In this document: in pieces, positions 37,173-46,169 of the stretch
Position numbering within the stretch: position 1 is the first letter of the stretch
Layout of the letters: every line of letters starts with the position of its first letter
DNA from: Pseudarthrobacter siccitolerans
Lineage (GTDB): Bacteria > Actinomycetota > Actinomycetes > Actinomycetales > Micrococcaceae
DNA length: 64,000 nt
Reading direction: 5' to 3'
Assembly: GCF_030823375.1 (NCBI RefSeq)
Contig: NZ_JAUSXB010000001.1
Span: forward strand, 2,914,001-2,978,000
The notes under the pieces: generated by a model
The model's input: the letters and a program-made list of their open reading frames with translations, nothing else
Told to the model about the DNA's origin: nothing
The model's database searches: none
Position numbers and translations under genes: made by a program

Positions 37173-39089
37173 GTGTCTTTCCAGCCCCTGACGAGCCAGG
37201 ATCAGATCAACCAACCGGAACTGCCCCTTACCGTCCAGGCCCGGCTGGCACCCCCGCGCCAGGCCCTGTCCGCAGGGCCATGGGCCGCCCACCTTGTGGG
37301 CGACGAACTGGCCCACATCAGCTATGCGGGCCGGCCGGTACTGCGGGCTGTCAAGGCCGTCGTCCGCGACCAGGACTGGCGGACTCCGCAACCTACCCTT
37401 GGAAATGTCGAGATCACCCGTGAAGTCAACGGCCTGAGGGCGCGCTGGAAGGTCGGATTTGCCGGCTACGGCGTTGAGTACCAAGGGGAACTGACAGCGG
37501 AGTTCACACCTGCCGCCGTCGAAATCGCCTTCGAGGGCACCGCCATCCACGCCTTCCGCAGTAACCGGATTGGCCTGGTGGTCCTCCACCCGCCCGAAGA
37601 CGCCGGGCGGAACGTCACCGTGGAGCATTCCGACGGAACCAGCACCGGAGAACGGTTCCCGGTTGAAGTCAGTCCGCACCAGCCCTTTATGGACATCGCC
37701 GCCCTTCAGTGGGCCGACGCGGGCACGGCCTTCCGGCTGTCATTCACCGGCGATGTTTTTGAGACAGAGGACCAGCGGAACTGGACGGACGCGTCCTTCA
37801 AGACCTACAGCACGCCGCTCGCCCGTCCGTTCCCCGTGCATACCGGAGCGGGGGACGTTGTCCGGCAGTCGGTGCGGCTGGAAGCGGCCAGCCTGGAACC
37901 CCCGGCGGCTTTGGAAGTGGCGGCGGGCAGCCGTTCGGACGGCACGGCTGCCACTGCCCAGCCGGCGGCCACCCGTTCGGCCGCCACTCTGGGCGCTGTA
38001 GCCGGCCGGGTGCCCGCGCTTGCAGTAGGGGCCGGACCGCAACAGGGGTTGCTGAGCGTGATCCCTGGGCTGGACGCCATCGTGGTGGAACTGACCGAAG
38101 AACCAGGTGCTGCTCCGCGATCCGGCTGGGGGGCCCGGCTGCAGGCAGCCGCAGACGCGGCCGGCATCCATGGAGCGGGGCTGGATATCCGGGCAGTGAC
38201 GCCGGACCCCATTGGCTCCGTGGCAGACCTTGCGCCGTACCTGGGGCAGGCCAGGCGGCTTGCGGCCTTCCACCCCGACAGCCACTTCACCGAGCCGGAG
38301 ACCTGGGGTGAATTCAAGGAATCGGTCCGGGCAACAGGGTTCGAGGGGGAGCTCCTCGCCGGTGCCCGCTCCCACTTCACGGAACTCAACCGCAACAGCG
38401 GCCGCACGCCGCCGGACCCTGACGCCCTCACCTTCAGCATCACGCCGCAGATGCACAGCACCGAAATCGCGCACATCATCGACAGCGTGCCCATGCAGCG
38501 GATCGTGGCCCGGAACGCGCTGCGGCAGGGCGGCGGGCGCCCCCTTCACGTGGGACCTGTGACGCTGCTGCCGCGGTTCAACGCCGTGGCCACATCGGGT
38601 GTTGCTGCCGCGGTGGATGCCGATGACCTTCAGCCTGAACCCTTTACCGCAGCGTGGACCCTGGCAAGCATTGACGCACTAACCCTGGACGGGGTGGAGT
38701 CCGTCAGCTACTTCGAAGCGTCGGGACCCAGGGGAATCGCAGACGCAACCGGCCGGTTGAACCCGGCAGGCGAATTGCTGAAGGCCCTGGCCGCAGTAAG
38801 GGGCAGCGCCGTGTTATCAGTTCATGCCAACAGAATGTCCTCCCTGACCCTGTATCCCGTGCTGGCACCCGGAAGCTTGCTGGTTTTCGCCGGCAACCTC
38901 TCCGGAACAGCCGTTGAAGTGGACGTGCAGCTTCCCGGCGATGTGGCTGCTGCCGGCGGCCAATGCGCCGCTTTCGGGCAGGGGGCGACCATCGGATTCC
39001 GCCCCAATAACGACGGCGACACCTCGCCAGGGTGCCTGACCCTCGCACCCTGGTCTGCCGGCGTCGTCCGTTTTCCGGCCTCCGGCTGA
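37173..39089 (+). CDS. apnL: D-apionolactone lactonase-like protein (ApnL family)
   Basis: A 638-residue cytoplasmic protein from GTG 37173. It has no signal peptide or familiar hydrolase motif. The N-terminal half is beta-rich with conserved GLVVLHPPEDAGRNVTVEH near residue 137, FPVEVSPHQPFMDI and DQRNWTDASFKTY near residue 205. The C-terminal half looks like a TIM-barrel-type glycosidase fold ending in a beta domain. Length and the NWTDASFKTY region agree with what I recall of ApnL, which opens D-apionolactone to D-apionate. The operator shared with the ApnO/OiaC-like operon supports the call; without it I would only call the protein conserved. Confidence 0.68.
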   Translation: MSFQPLTSQDQINQPELPLTVQARLAPPRQALSAGPWAAHLVGDELAHISYAGRPVLRAVKAVVRDQDWRTPQPTLGNVEITREVNGLRARWKVGFAGYGVEYQGELTAEFTPAAVEIAFEGTAIHAFRSNRIGLVVLHPPEDAGRNVTVEHSDGTSTGERFPVEVSPHQPFMDIAALQWADAGTAFRLSFTGDVFETEDQRNWTDASFKTYSTPLARPFPVHTGAGDVVRQSVRLEAASLEPPAALEVAAGSRSDGTAATAQPAATRSAATLGAVAGRVPALAVGAGPQQGLLSVIPGLDAIVVELTEEPGAAPRSGWGARLQAAADAAGIHGAGLDIRAVTPDPIGSVADLAPYLGQARRLAAFHPDSHFTEPETWGEFKESVRATGFEGELLAGARSHFTELNRNSGRTPPDPDALTFSITPQMHSTEIAHIIDSVPMQRIVARNALRQGGGRPLHVGPVTLLPRFNAVATSGVAAAVDADDLQPEPFTAAWTLASIDALTLDGVESVSYFEASGPRGIADATGRLNPAGELLKALAAVRGSAVLSVHANRMSSLTLYPVLAPGSLLVFAGNLSGTAVEVDVQLPGDVAAAGGQCAAFGQGATIGFRPNNDGDTSPGCLTLAPWSAGVVRFPASG

Positions 39090-39155
39090 CCCTCTGTTCC
39101 CGCACTTTGCTGCCCGCTTCCGGCGGCGGCACCACGCCTAGCGAAAGGAGACCCC

Positions 39156-39911
39156 ATGGGTCTGCGTCTTGAAGGAAAAACTGCCCTGGTGACCGGGGCG
39201 GGCTCAGGGATCGGCCTGGCGGTTGCCCAGCGGTTCGTCGCCGAAGGGGCTGCGGTCTACTTCGCTGATATCAACACGGAGGCTGCCGAAAAGGCCGCCA
39301 CGGCCACCGGATCAGCCGCGGCGCACGTCCTCCGGATGGATATTTCCGACGAGGACAGCGTTGCTGCGGCGTACGCCGCCGTCGCGGAAGGCGGCAGGCT
39401 CGACGTTGTGGTGGCCAACGCCGGCGTGCAGCTTTTCGGCCAGGACGCCAAGGTGGGCGACCTGGACCTCGCGGTATGGGAGAAGACCGTCGCCATCAAC
39501 CAGCGCGGCGCCTTCCTGACCCTCAAGCACGCCGTCCGGGCCATGGAAGCCGGTGGCGGCTCCATCATCTGTACCGGCAGCCCCACCGCCGTGGTGGCCT
39601 GCGGCCAGACCTTCACTGCCTACACCAGCTCCAAGGCCGGGGTCCACGGCCTCGCCCGTGTGGTGGCAGCCGACTACGCGCACGCCGGCATCCGGGTGAA
39701 CATTGTGGTCCCGGGCTACACCGAAACGCCGCTGGTGCAGGCCATCGCCGATGACCCCGTCAGCCGCGCCGGCCTCGTTGACTCCACGATGCTGGGACGG
39801 CCCGGGACCGCAGCTGACGTTGAGGGCATTATGGTCTTCCTTGCCAGCGACGACTCCGCCTACGCCACCGGCGGGATCTTCACGGTGGACGGCGGCCTGA
39901 CCGCGCTTTAG
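39156..39911 (+). CDS. SDR-family dehydrogenase, candidate apiose dehydrogenase
   Basis: A 251-residue classical short-chain dehydrogenase. The ATG has AAAGGAG at ideal spacing. NAD-binding motif TGAGSGIG at residues 12-19, Asp in FADINTEAA that favours NAD over NADP, NAG in VANAGVQ, catalytic Ser in CTGSPT, and Tyr/Lys in YTSSK near residue 158. It follows the ApnL-like gene by 66 bases in the same transcription unit. The known apiose dehydrogenase ApsD belongs to the Gfo/Idh/MocA family and none is present here, so this SDR could make the lactone substrate of ApnL. Confidence 0.87.
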   Translation: MGLRLEGKTALVTGAGSGIGLAVAQRFVAEGAAVYFADINTEAAEKAATATGSAAAHVLRMDISDEDSVAAAYAAVAEGGRLDVVVANAGVQLFGQDAKVGDLDLAVWEKTVAINQRGAFLTLKHAVRAMEAGGGSIICTGSPTAVVACGQTFTAYTSSKAGVHGLARVVAADYAHAGIRVNIVVPGYTETPLVQAIADDPVSRAGLVDSTMLGRPGTAADVEGIMVFLASDDSAYATGGIFTVDGGLTAL

Positions 39912-40041
39912 GGGCCCCTCCCGAACCCTTTTCCATTCAGTGAAACCCACCGCGCATCCCCCCTTCCCGATGCACCAAAGTTGAGTCAAGACGTGGTCCG
40001 GAACACAGGGCCGGGCATGACAGGAACGGTGCGGTACACAC

Positions 40042-40929
40042 ATGGAGTCGACGACGACGGCAGGGCAGATCCTCAAGGGGATCGAGTTCGCCCGACCTGA
40101 GGGTGCCACCCCGCTGCTGCTGGACCTTTATCTCCCCGCGGAGGCGCCCGCAGGCGCCGGCTTCCCCGCAGTGGTCCACTTCCACGGCGGCGGCTGGCGC
40201 ACTGGCAAACGGTCCTCGCTGGGGCCCGCCGTGGACGGACTCGGCCTCAGCCCCATCGAACAACTGGTCAACGCTGGCTTCATCGTCGCCTCTGCCGACT
40301 ACCGCCTCAGCACCGCGGCCACATTCCCGGTCCAGCTGCTGGATGCAAAGGCAGCGGTCCGCTGGCTCAGGGCGCACGCGGCCGAATACAACGTGGACCC
40401 GGAGCGGATCTACGCCTGGGGCGATTCGGCGGGCGGCCATCTCGCCAGCCTGGTGGGACTTACCGCCGGAGCGGAGGAGTTCCAGGCTGAGGCCGCCGGC
40501 CATGGTCCTGACGACGCCGTCGCCGCCGTGGCTGCCTGGTACCCGCCAACCGACCTGAACCGGATGGGCGGACAGGCCCGGCCTGACGCCGTCGCCCGCG
40601 CTGACGATCCCGGCTCACGCGAGGCTCTGCTTATCGGTGCCCAACCGGCGGACGCACCCGACGAGGCGGCGGCAGCCAGCCCCATCACTTACGCGCACGC
40701 GGCGGCGCCGCCCTTCTTCCTGGTGCACGGAACGGCCGACCGTTTCGTCCCCGCGGCCCAGTCGGTCACCTTTGCCGCGGCGCTGGAAGGTGCGGGCGCC
40801 GCCGTCGAACTCCTCCTGATTGAGGACGCGGACCACATGTGGGCGCTTGAAGGCAAAAGCCCGGCCGCCGCTGAGCAGGCCACCACCGCCACCATCGATT
40901 TCTTCCGCCGCCAGGCGCAAGCACACTGA
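40042..40929 (+). CDS. alpha/beta hydrolase (BD-FAE/esterase-lipase type)
   Basis: A 295-residue esterase with HFHGGGWRTGK near residue 50 (oxyanion hole), the nucleophile elbow AWGDSAGGHLASL near residue 133, the acid in LVHGTADRFVP and the histidine in EDADHMWAL. All triad residues are present, unlike the related gene at 3365. There is no signal peptide. It is 130 bases from the SDR gene and 52 bases before the FAH-family gene, so it may open the aromatic cluster. Substrates could be phenolic or acetyl esters of plant sugars. Confidence 0.88.
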   Translation: MESTTTAGQILKGIEFARPEGATPLLLDLYLPAEAPAGAGFPAVVHFHGGGWRTGKRSSLGPAVDGLGLSPIEQLVNAGFIVASADYRLSTAATFPVQLLDAKAAVRWLRAHAAEYNVDPERIYAWGDSAGGHLASLVGLTAGAEEFQAEAAGHGPDDAVAAVAAWYPPTDLNRMGGQARPDAVARADDPGSREALLIGAQPADAPDEAAAASPITYAHAAAPPFFLVHGTADRFVPAAQSVTFAAALEGAGAAVELLLIEDADHMWALEGKSPAAAEQATTATIDFFRRQAQAH

Positions 40930-40981
40930 CCCAGAACCGTCCCGGCGCCCTTGTGCCCGGGCAGATTTGAAAGGCCTCCAC

Positions 40982-41854
40982 ATGCAGTTCATCGGCATCA
41001 ACCACCACGGCGAACCCTGGGCAGCGGCCCTGCTGGAAACACGGGTGTTCCCGCTGGCCCCCGTCACCGACTTCTGGGCGGACCCGGAGGGCTGGCAAGA
41101 CAAGTCTGTCTCGCTGGTAGAGGGCGCATCAGCGTCCGGCGCCGGCGCCCCGCTGGAGCGCGGCAGCGTCACCGAAGTGCCGATCGTCCCCGCCTCGGCC
41201 CGGGTCATCTGCGTGGGCCTGAATTACAAGGCCCACGCAGCCGAGGGCAGCTACAAGGACCAGGAACTCCCGCCGTACCCCACCCTCTTCGGCCGCTGGA
41301 CGGCTTCCCTCTCGGTGGGCAACGTCCCCGTTCCCGTCCCTGCCGGCGAAGCAGGGCTGGACTGGGAAGGCGAAGTGGCGGCCTACATTGGCCAGCGGGT
41401 GGAATCCGCGGATGAGGCAGAAGCTGAAGGCTCAGTCTTCGGCTACTCCACCTTCAACGACATCACCTCCCGCACGGCCCAAAAGCTCACCTCCCAGTGG
41501 ACGCTGGGCAAGAACGGCGACTTCAGCGGCCCTCTCGGCCCCCTGGTGAGCCGGGATGAAGTGGGCGATCTCCGCGACGGCCTGCAGGTCCGCACCCGCG
41601 TGAACGGCATCGAGGCCCAGAACGGCAACACCCGGGACATGATCTTCTCCGTTCCGGCCATCATTTCGCTGATCAGCCAGACGTTCACCCTGCACCCGGG
41701 CGACGTGATCGCCACCGGCACTCCGGAGGGCGTCGGCTATGCCCGTACCCCGCAGTGGTTGCTCCAGCCCGGCGACACCGTCGAGGTGGAGATCGACAAG
41801 CTCGGCACCCTGACCACCCCCGTGGGCGACGTGTCCCTCCGGAGCCGTGCCTGA
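40982..41854 (+). CDS. Fumarylacetoacetate hydrolase family protein
   Basis: A 290-residue FAH-fold protein. The ATG at 40982 gives MQFIGINHHG and excludes an extension lying in the previous gene. Conserved features are CVGLNYKAHAAEG near residue 80, metal-binding DWEGEVAAYIG near residue 125, GYSTFNDITSR and HPGDVIATGTPEGVGYAR near residue 240. The fold splits C-C bonds of 1,3-diketo acids or decarboxylates related compounds. The stop overlaps the FAD-monooxygenase start, indicating joint action on an aromatic ring-cleavage product. Confidence 0.9.
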   Translation: MQFIGINHHGEPWAAALLETRVFPLAPVTDFWADPEGWQDKSVSLVEGASASGAGAPLERGSVTEVPIVPASARVICVGLNYKAHAAEGSYKDQELPPYPTLFGRWTASLSVGNVPVPVPAGEAGLDWEGEVAAYIGQRVESADEAEAEGSVFGYSTFNDITSRTAQKLTSQWTLGKNGDFSGPLGPLVSRDEVGDLRDGLQVRTRVNGIEAQNGNTRDMIFSVPAIISLISQTFTLHPGDVIATGTPEGVGYARTPQWLLQPGDTVEVEIDKLGTLTTPVGDVSLRSRA

Positions 41855-43599
41855 TGGTCACCCTCCATTTGCCACCGGCGCACGGCATCCCCGGGGAGGT
41901 GCAGGTGCTGATCGCCGGTGGCGGCCCCAGCGGGTTGTTCCTGGCGCTGGACCTGGCCGCCCGCGGCATCCCCAGCACTGTCATCGAGCCCCGTGACGCC
42001 GTGGACCACACCCGTCCGCGGGCCAAGACCACCAACGCACGCACCATGGCGCACCTGCGCCGGCTGGGACTGGCCGATGCACTGCGTGCCGCCTCCCCGC
42101 TCCCGGTGGACTACGCGCAGGATGTCATTTTCTGCACCGGCCTCACCGGACCCGCCGCGCATGAGCTGCGCCGGTTCCGGAACGCCTTCCAGCTGGTCCC
42201 GGGCCGCTACGGACTCCAGCCTGAATGCGGCCAGCAGGTCCCGCAGCCGGTACTGGAGGAAGTCCTCCGTGCCGCCGCGGCAGACAGTCCGCTGGTCACT
42301 TTCATCACCGGCTGGAGTGTGCAGACGGTCCAACCGGGAAGCGAAACCTCCGGAACGCCGCACGTCGTCGTACTGTCCGGCCCTGCGGGGGACCACCTCA
42401 CCATCACCGCTGACTACGTGATCGGCGCCGACGGCGGGTCCTCCGCCGTGCGCCGCAGCCTGGATATCCGCCTGGAAGGCGGTTCCGCAGCGCTGTCCAA
42501 CATCAGCATCCTCTTCCGTTCCAAGGCTGTTGCCTCAGCGGTGGCCCTTGACCCTGCCGTCCAATACTGGGTGGTGGGCTCGGACACGGCGGGCATGGTG
42601 GGGCCGATGGACCTGGAAGACACCTGGTGGGCCATCGTCCAGGGCGTGGACCCGGACATCACGGTCAGTACCGGGGAGGCGGGTGACATGGTCCGCTCGC
42701 TGGTGGGATCGGCTGTGGACGTTGACGTGCTGGCCACGGACCCGTGGACCGCGCGCATGCTGCTCGCGCCTTCGTACAGCCGCGGCAGCATCTTCCTGGT
42801 GGGCGACGCCGCCCACCTCAACCCGCCATGGGGCGGCCACGGCTTCAACACCTGCATCGGCGACGCCGCCAATCTCGCCTGGAAGCTTGCCGCCGCGATC
42901 ACGGGGTGGGCCGGCCCGGCGCTTCTGGCCAGCTATGAGGAGGAGCGCCGGCCGATAGCTGCCAGGACCATCCGCGACGCAGCGGCAAACGGCAAGGCCC
43001 TGGCCTACCACTTCGCCGATCCTGACCTTGCCGCCGCCGGCCCCGCCGGGGAAGCAGCGCGGCAGGCGGCACATGAGGCGCTGGCGGTGAAGCGGAGCGA
43101 GTTTGATTCCGTGGGACTGGTGCTCGGGTATGCCTACAGGGATTCGCCGGTGGTGGTGCCGGACGGCGCACCCGTCCCGGCAGAGGACCCCATCCACTAT
43201 GTTCCTTCCGCCAGCCCGGGTTCCCTGTTGCCGCATGCGTGGCTGGAGGATGCCACCTCCCTGTACAGCCGGCTGGGCCAGGGCTTCACCCTGCTGGCCG
43301 ACGCCGGTGCGCTGGCGGGGGTGCCGGCCGACGCAGCTTTCGCGCCGGTGCTGGCAGCAGGTGACCGGCAGGGCATCGCGGTGACCGTTGCCGCCGTCGG
43401 GCCTTCCGACGACGGGACGCCGCTTTGCGAACTGGTGGGAGCGGACGCCGTGCTGGTCCGCCCGGACCAGCACGTGGCCTGGCGGGGCAGTTCCGCCGAC
43501 GCTGCTGCCGCCGCATTGTCCGTCGCCGCCGGCTGGGTGCCATCATTACCTGCCGAAGCCGAACCAAGGAGTTCCCGTGTCAACGCCTTCATTCCGTGA
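41854..43599 (+). CDS. FAD-dependent aromatic monooxygenase (MhpA/PheA type)
   Basis: A 581-residue class A flavoprotein hydroxylase. FAD-binding motifs are VLIAGGGPSGLFLALDLAAR at residues 18-37, DG motif VIGADGGSSAVRRSL near residue 190 and GD motif FLVGDAAHLNPPWGGHGFN near residue 312. A C-terminal thioredoxin-like domain follows. The family hydroxylates phenolic rings with NAD(P)H and O2. The ATG overlaps the FAH gene stop, and the DUF3500 gene starts inside its 3' end. The exact phenol is not shown by the sequence. Confidence 0.9.
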   Translation: MVTLHLPPAHGIPGEVQVLIAGGGPSGLFLALDLAARGIPSTVIEPRDAVDHTRPRAKTTNARTMAHLRRLGLADALRAASPLPVDYAQDVIFCTGLTGPAAHELRRFRNAFQLVPGRYGLQPECGQQVPQPVLEEVLRAAAADSPLVTFITGWSVQTVQPGSETSGTPHVVVLSGPAGDHLTITADYVIGADGGSSAVRRSLDIRLEGGSAALSNISILFRSKAVASAVALDPAVQYWVVGSDTAGMVGPMDLEDTWWAIVQGVDPDITVSTGEAGDMVRSLVGSAVDVDVLATDPWTARMLLAPSYSRGSIFLVGDAAHLNPPWGGHGFNTCIGDAANLAWKLAAAITGWAGPALLASYEEERRPIAARTIRDAAANGKALAYHFADPDLAAAGPAGEAARQAAHEALAVKRSEFDSVGLVLGYAYRDSPVVVPDGAPVPAEDPIHYVPSASPGSLLPHAWLEDATSLYSRLGQGFTLLADAGALAGVPADAAFAPVLAAGDRQGIAVTVAAVGPSDDGTPLCELVGADAVLVRPDQHVAWRGSSADAAAAALSVAAGWVPSLPAEAEPRSSRVNAFIP

Positions 43600-44821
43600 T
43601 TTTCTATATGCCCCGGACCACCCGCGGGTAGCGGAAATCCGCGGCTTGGACGCGCGCCAGTACGCGGAGGCGGCCACCAGGGATTCCTTCGCCGGGCCGA
43701 TGATCGAGGGCTGGAAGACGCTTTATCCGCAGCCGTTCAAGGGCATCACCAACGACGGCGTCCTCCGCCCCGGGCTGTTTCCCCTCGCTCCGGCCCGGGC
43801 GGGGGAGGAGGCGCCCACCCCGGAGATGGTGGCTGCCGCCCGCAAGCTGCTGGACGCCCTGACCCTCGAGCAGGCATCCCGGCTCAGTTACACAGTGGAT
43901 GCACCCGAGTGGCAAAGCTGGGCGAACCCGGAGTTTATGCAGCACGACACCGGGCTCCGCCTCGACGAACTGGACGAGACGGTGCGCGATGCCGTGTTCG
44001 CCGTCATTGAAGCTTCCCTGAGCCCGGCGGGCTTTGAGCTGGTCCGCAACCTCATGCGGATCAACGGCTTCCTGGGTGACCTGGTGGAGTTGCCGCTGCT
44101 GATGAACGAGTTCAGCTACAACTTCGCACTGTATGGCGAACCGTCCGAGACGCAGCCGTGGGGGTGGCAGCTGTTCGGCCACCACGTCGCGCTGAACTGC
44201 CTTGTGGCCGGGACACAGCTGGTGGTCTCGCCGGTGTTTATGGGTGCCGAGCCGGACGTCATAGACGCAGGGCCGTACCAGGGGGTTGTGGTTTTCAAGG
44301 AGCGCATCGCCCTGGCCCGCGAACTGATGGCTGCGCTGCCTGCCGGGCTGCGGGCCGAAGCCACGGTGTATGAGTCCATGGTGGACCCGGCGATGCCCGA
44401 AGGCCGTCTCCATGCCGGGGATGAGCGGCACCTTGGCGGGTGCTTCCAGGACAACCGGGTGATCCCTTACGAGGGTATTTCTGTTGCCGCCATGCCGGCG
44501 GAAGCCCGCGCCATCCTGGACGCGGTGGTGGAGGACTTTATTGGCTACCTCCCGGACGGGCCTCGTTCCGCACAGCGACGTGAGATCCAGGAGCGCTACG
44601 ACGAGACCTTCTTCAGCTGGATCGGCGGCTGGGAGGGGCAGGAGGCCTTCTACTTCCGCCTGCAAAGCCCGGTGGTGGTCCTGGAACTGGACCACCACAC
44701 AGGGGTTTTCCTCAGCAACGACGAGCCGGCACCGTTCCACATGCACACCGTGGTCCGCACGCCCAACGGCAACGACTACGGCCGCGAACTCGTGAAGCAG
44801 CACCCATCGATTGCTCCGTAA
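43577..44821 (+). CDS. DUF3500 domain protein
   Basis: A 414-residue protein starting at GTG 43577 with AAGGAG 5 bases upstream, overlapping the monooxygenase gene by 23 bases. The DUF3500 core includes GWQLFGHHVALNCLV near residue 195, FMGAEPDV, and the C-terminal YFRLQSPVVVLELDHHTGVF with HMHTVVRTPNGNDYG. Several histidines (GHH, DHH, HMH) could bind a metal, but no mechanism is known to me. Tight coupling to the monooxygenase suggests a hydrolytic or accessory role in the same pathway. Confidence 0.85.
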   Translation: MSTPSFRDFLYAPDHPRVAEIRGLDARQYAEAATRDSFAGPMIEGWKTLYPQPFKGITNDGVLRPGLFPLAPARAGEEAPTPEMVAAARKLLDALTLEQASRLSYTVDAPEWQSWANPEFMQHDTGLRLDELDETVRDAVFAVIEASLSPAGFELVRNLMRINGFLGDLVELPLLMNEFSYNFALYGEPSETQPWGWQLFGHHVALNCLVAGTQLVVSPVFMGAEPDVIDAGPYQGVVVFKERIALARELMAALPAGLRAEATVYESMVDPAMPEGRLHAGDERHLGGCFQDNRVIPYEGISVAAMPAEARAILDAVVEDFIGYLPDGPRSAQRREIQERYDETFFSWIGGWEGQEAFYFRLQSPVVVLELDHHTGVFLSNDEPAPFHMHTVVRTPNGNDYGRELVKQHPSIAP

Positions 44822-44881
44822 CCGCCCTTTCAAGGGTCGAAAAGGGCATCTACGGAGTAGCCGATGATCCAGGGAACCAAG

Positions 44882-44917
44882 AATGGCCCGGACTTCCTTT
44901 CGGAAGTCCGGGCCATT
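44882..44917. terminator. Bidirectional terminator
   Basis: AATGGCCCGGACTTCC (44882-44897) and its exact complement at 44902-44917 form a 16-bp stem with a TTTC loop. TGGTTTGTG follows on the plus strand and CTTGGTTC on the minus strand. It separates two convergent genes and can serve both. Confidence 0.9.
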
Positions 44918-44930
44918 TGGTTTGTGAACG

Positions 44931-46001
44931 CTAGGAGATTTCCAGCGCCGTCCGGCGCTGCGGCGGTGGGCCCACCACGGTCAGGTCCAACTCGGCCTGC
45001 GCGCGGCCGAAGCCTTCCATGTCCATGTAGGGCTCGCCGCCTTCGGTGTACATGTAGTCCTCGGTGGGCTTGTTGAAATACTCGAAGAAACCGTTGAACA
45101 CTGACGGCGTGAGGAAGCCCAGCATCTGGGTGTTGTGGGAGTCCAGGGCGAAGGAGTGGACGGTGCCGGCGGGGGCGTGGACGAAGTCACCCTTGGTCAG
45201 CAGCATTTCCCGGCCGTTGGCATACAGCCACATGCGGCCTTCGGTCACGAGGAAGTTCTCGGTGTGCTTCGAGTGGAAGTGCAGCGGGATGTAGGGCGTC
45301 TTGGCCCCCTTGGTGTGCACCGCGAAGTAGTTCGAGCCGGTGTTCGCGGGCCGGGACAGGTAGGTGAACATGGTCTGGTAGCTGACCAGGCGCTCACCCT
45401 CGTGGGCACTGAGGAAGTAGGGGCTGAGCGTGGGCGGCAGGCCGGCGTCGTGCTTGAAGGAAGGCTCCACGCGTTCAACGTCCGGGAAGGTGATGCCGAA
45501 CTCGGCGCCAACTTCTGCCTGCTCCTGGAGGCTGGCACTGTGGCCGGCGCGGACGGGCGGAACGTGGGAGTCGATGGGGGTGCCGACGCGCTCATAGTAG
45601 GCCTCGGCTCCGCCGGGCGTCATCCAGTTGAGGAAGCGCGTGTAGTGGCTGGCCATGCGGTAGGCGTGGGGAGTGTTCGGCGGGATGACCACGGAGTCGC
45701 CGGGGGTGAGGATCCGGCTTTCGCCGGGGAGCCAGACGTGCAGGATGCCGTCGAAAACGTAAAGGGTTTTGTGCTCCACTTTGTGGCTCACGAACGGCGA
45801 TTCCGCGCCCATGCCGCCGGAGATGTAGGCGGCGCTGAAGATGCCGCCCGTGTCCGCCGCGCGGGCGATGACGGTGACCAGCTGGCCGTTGATCTCGTAG
45901 CGGGCGCCTTCGCCTGATGCCATGTAGTAGGGGACAGCTTCGCCGGGCAGGGTGTTGGCCACCGGCAACTGCTGGTTCATTTCCTCCACGCTGAGGGACA
46001 T
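44931..46001 (-). CDS. Quercetin 2,3-dioxygenase-like bicupin
   Basis: A 356-residue bicupin. The ATG at 46001 follows AAGGA; longer readings cross the divergent promoter region. Cupin 1 has SPFVSHKVEHKTLYVFDG near residue 75 and PNTPHAYRM near residue 112. Cupin 2 has PLHFHSKHTENFLVTEG near residue 245 and PAGTVHSFAL near residue 285, with both metal motifs fairly intact. B. subtilis QdoI is of similar length and opens the flavonol C ring with release of CO. The carboxylesterase next door could hydrolyse the resulting depside. Other bicupin ring-cleaving activities are possible. Confidence 0.78.
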   Translation of the reverse strand: MSLSVEEMNQQLPVANTLPGEAVPYYMASGEGARYEINGQLVTVIARAADTGGIFSAAYISGGMGAESPFVSHKVEHKTLYVFDGILHVWLPGESRILTPGDSVVIPPNTPHAYRMASHYTRFLNWMTPGGAEAYYERVGTPIDSHVPPVRAGHSASLQEQAEVGAEFGITFPDVERVEPSFKHDAGLPPTLSPYFLSAHEGERLVSYQTMFTYLSRPANTGSNYFAVHTKGAKTPYIPLHFHSKHTENFLVTEGRMWLYANGREMLLTKGDFVHAPAGTVHSFALDSHNTQMLGFLTPSVFNGFFEYFNKPTEDYMYTEGGEPYMDMEGFGRAQAELDLTVVGPPPQRRTALEIS

Positions 46002-46169
46002 GGTTCCTTCTTTCCAGTCGTCCGGCTGCGCCGGAATGTGACCTCCATCATCGCCTGTGCTGATTCTGCGCTGGGAGTGGAATTCCAATGGGTGAAAGCC
46101 GAGTGCGCTGCGCCAGCCATTGCTGGGATGCTGGCAGTCATACCTACGCCACCAGGAGCACGATCCGGA

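Noticed and set aside
46078..46087. 10-bp palindrome TGGAATTCCA in the bicupin/carboxylesterase divergent gap
   Set aside because: Too short, single copy and no adjacent regulator gene; could be chance.
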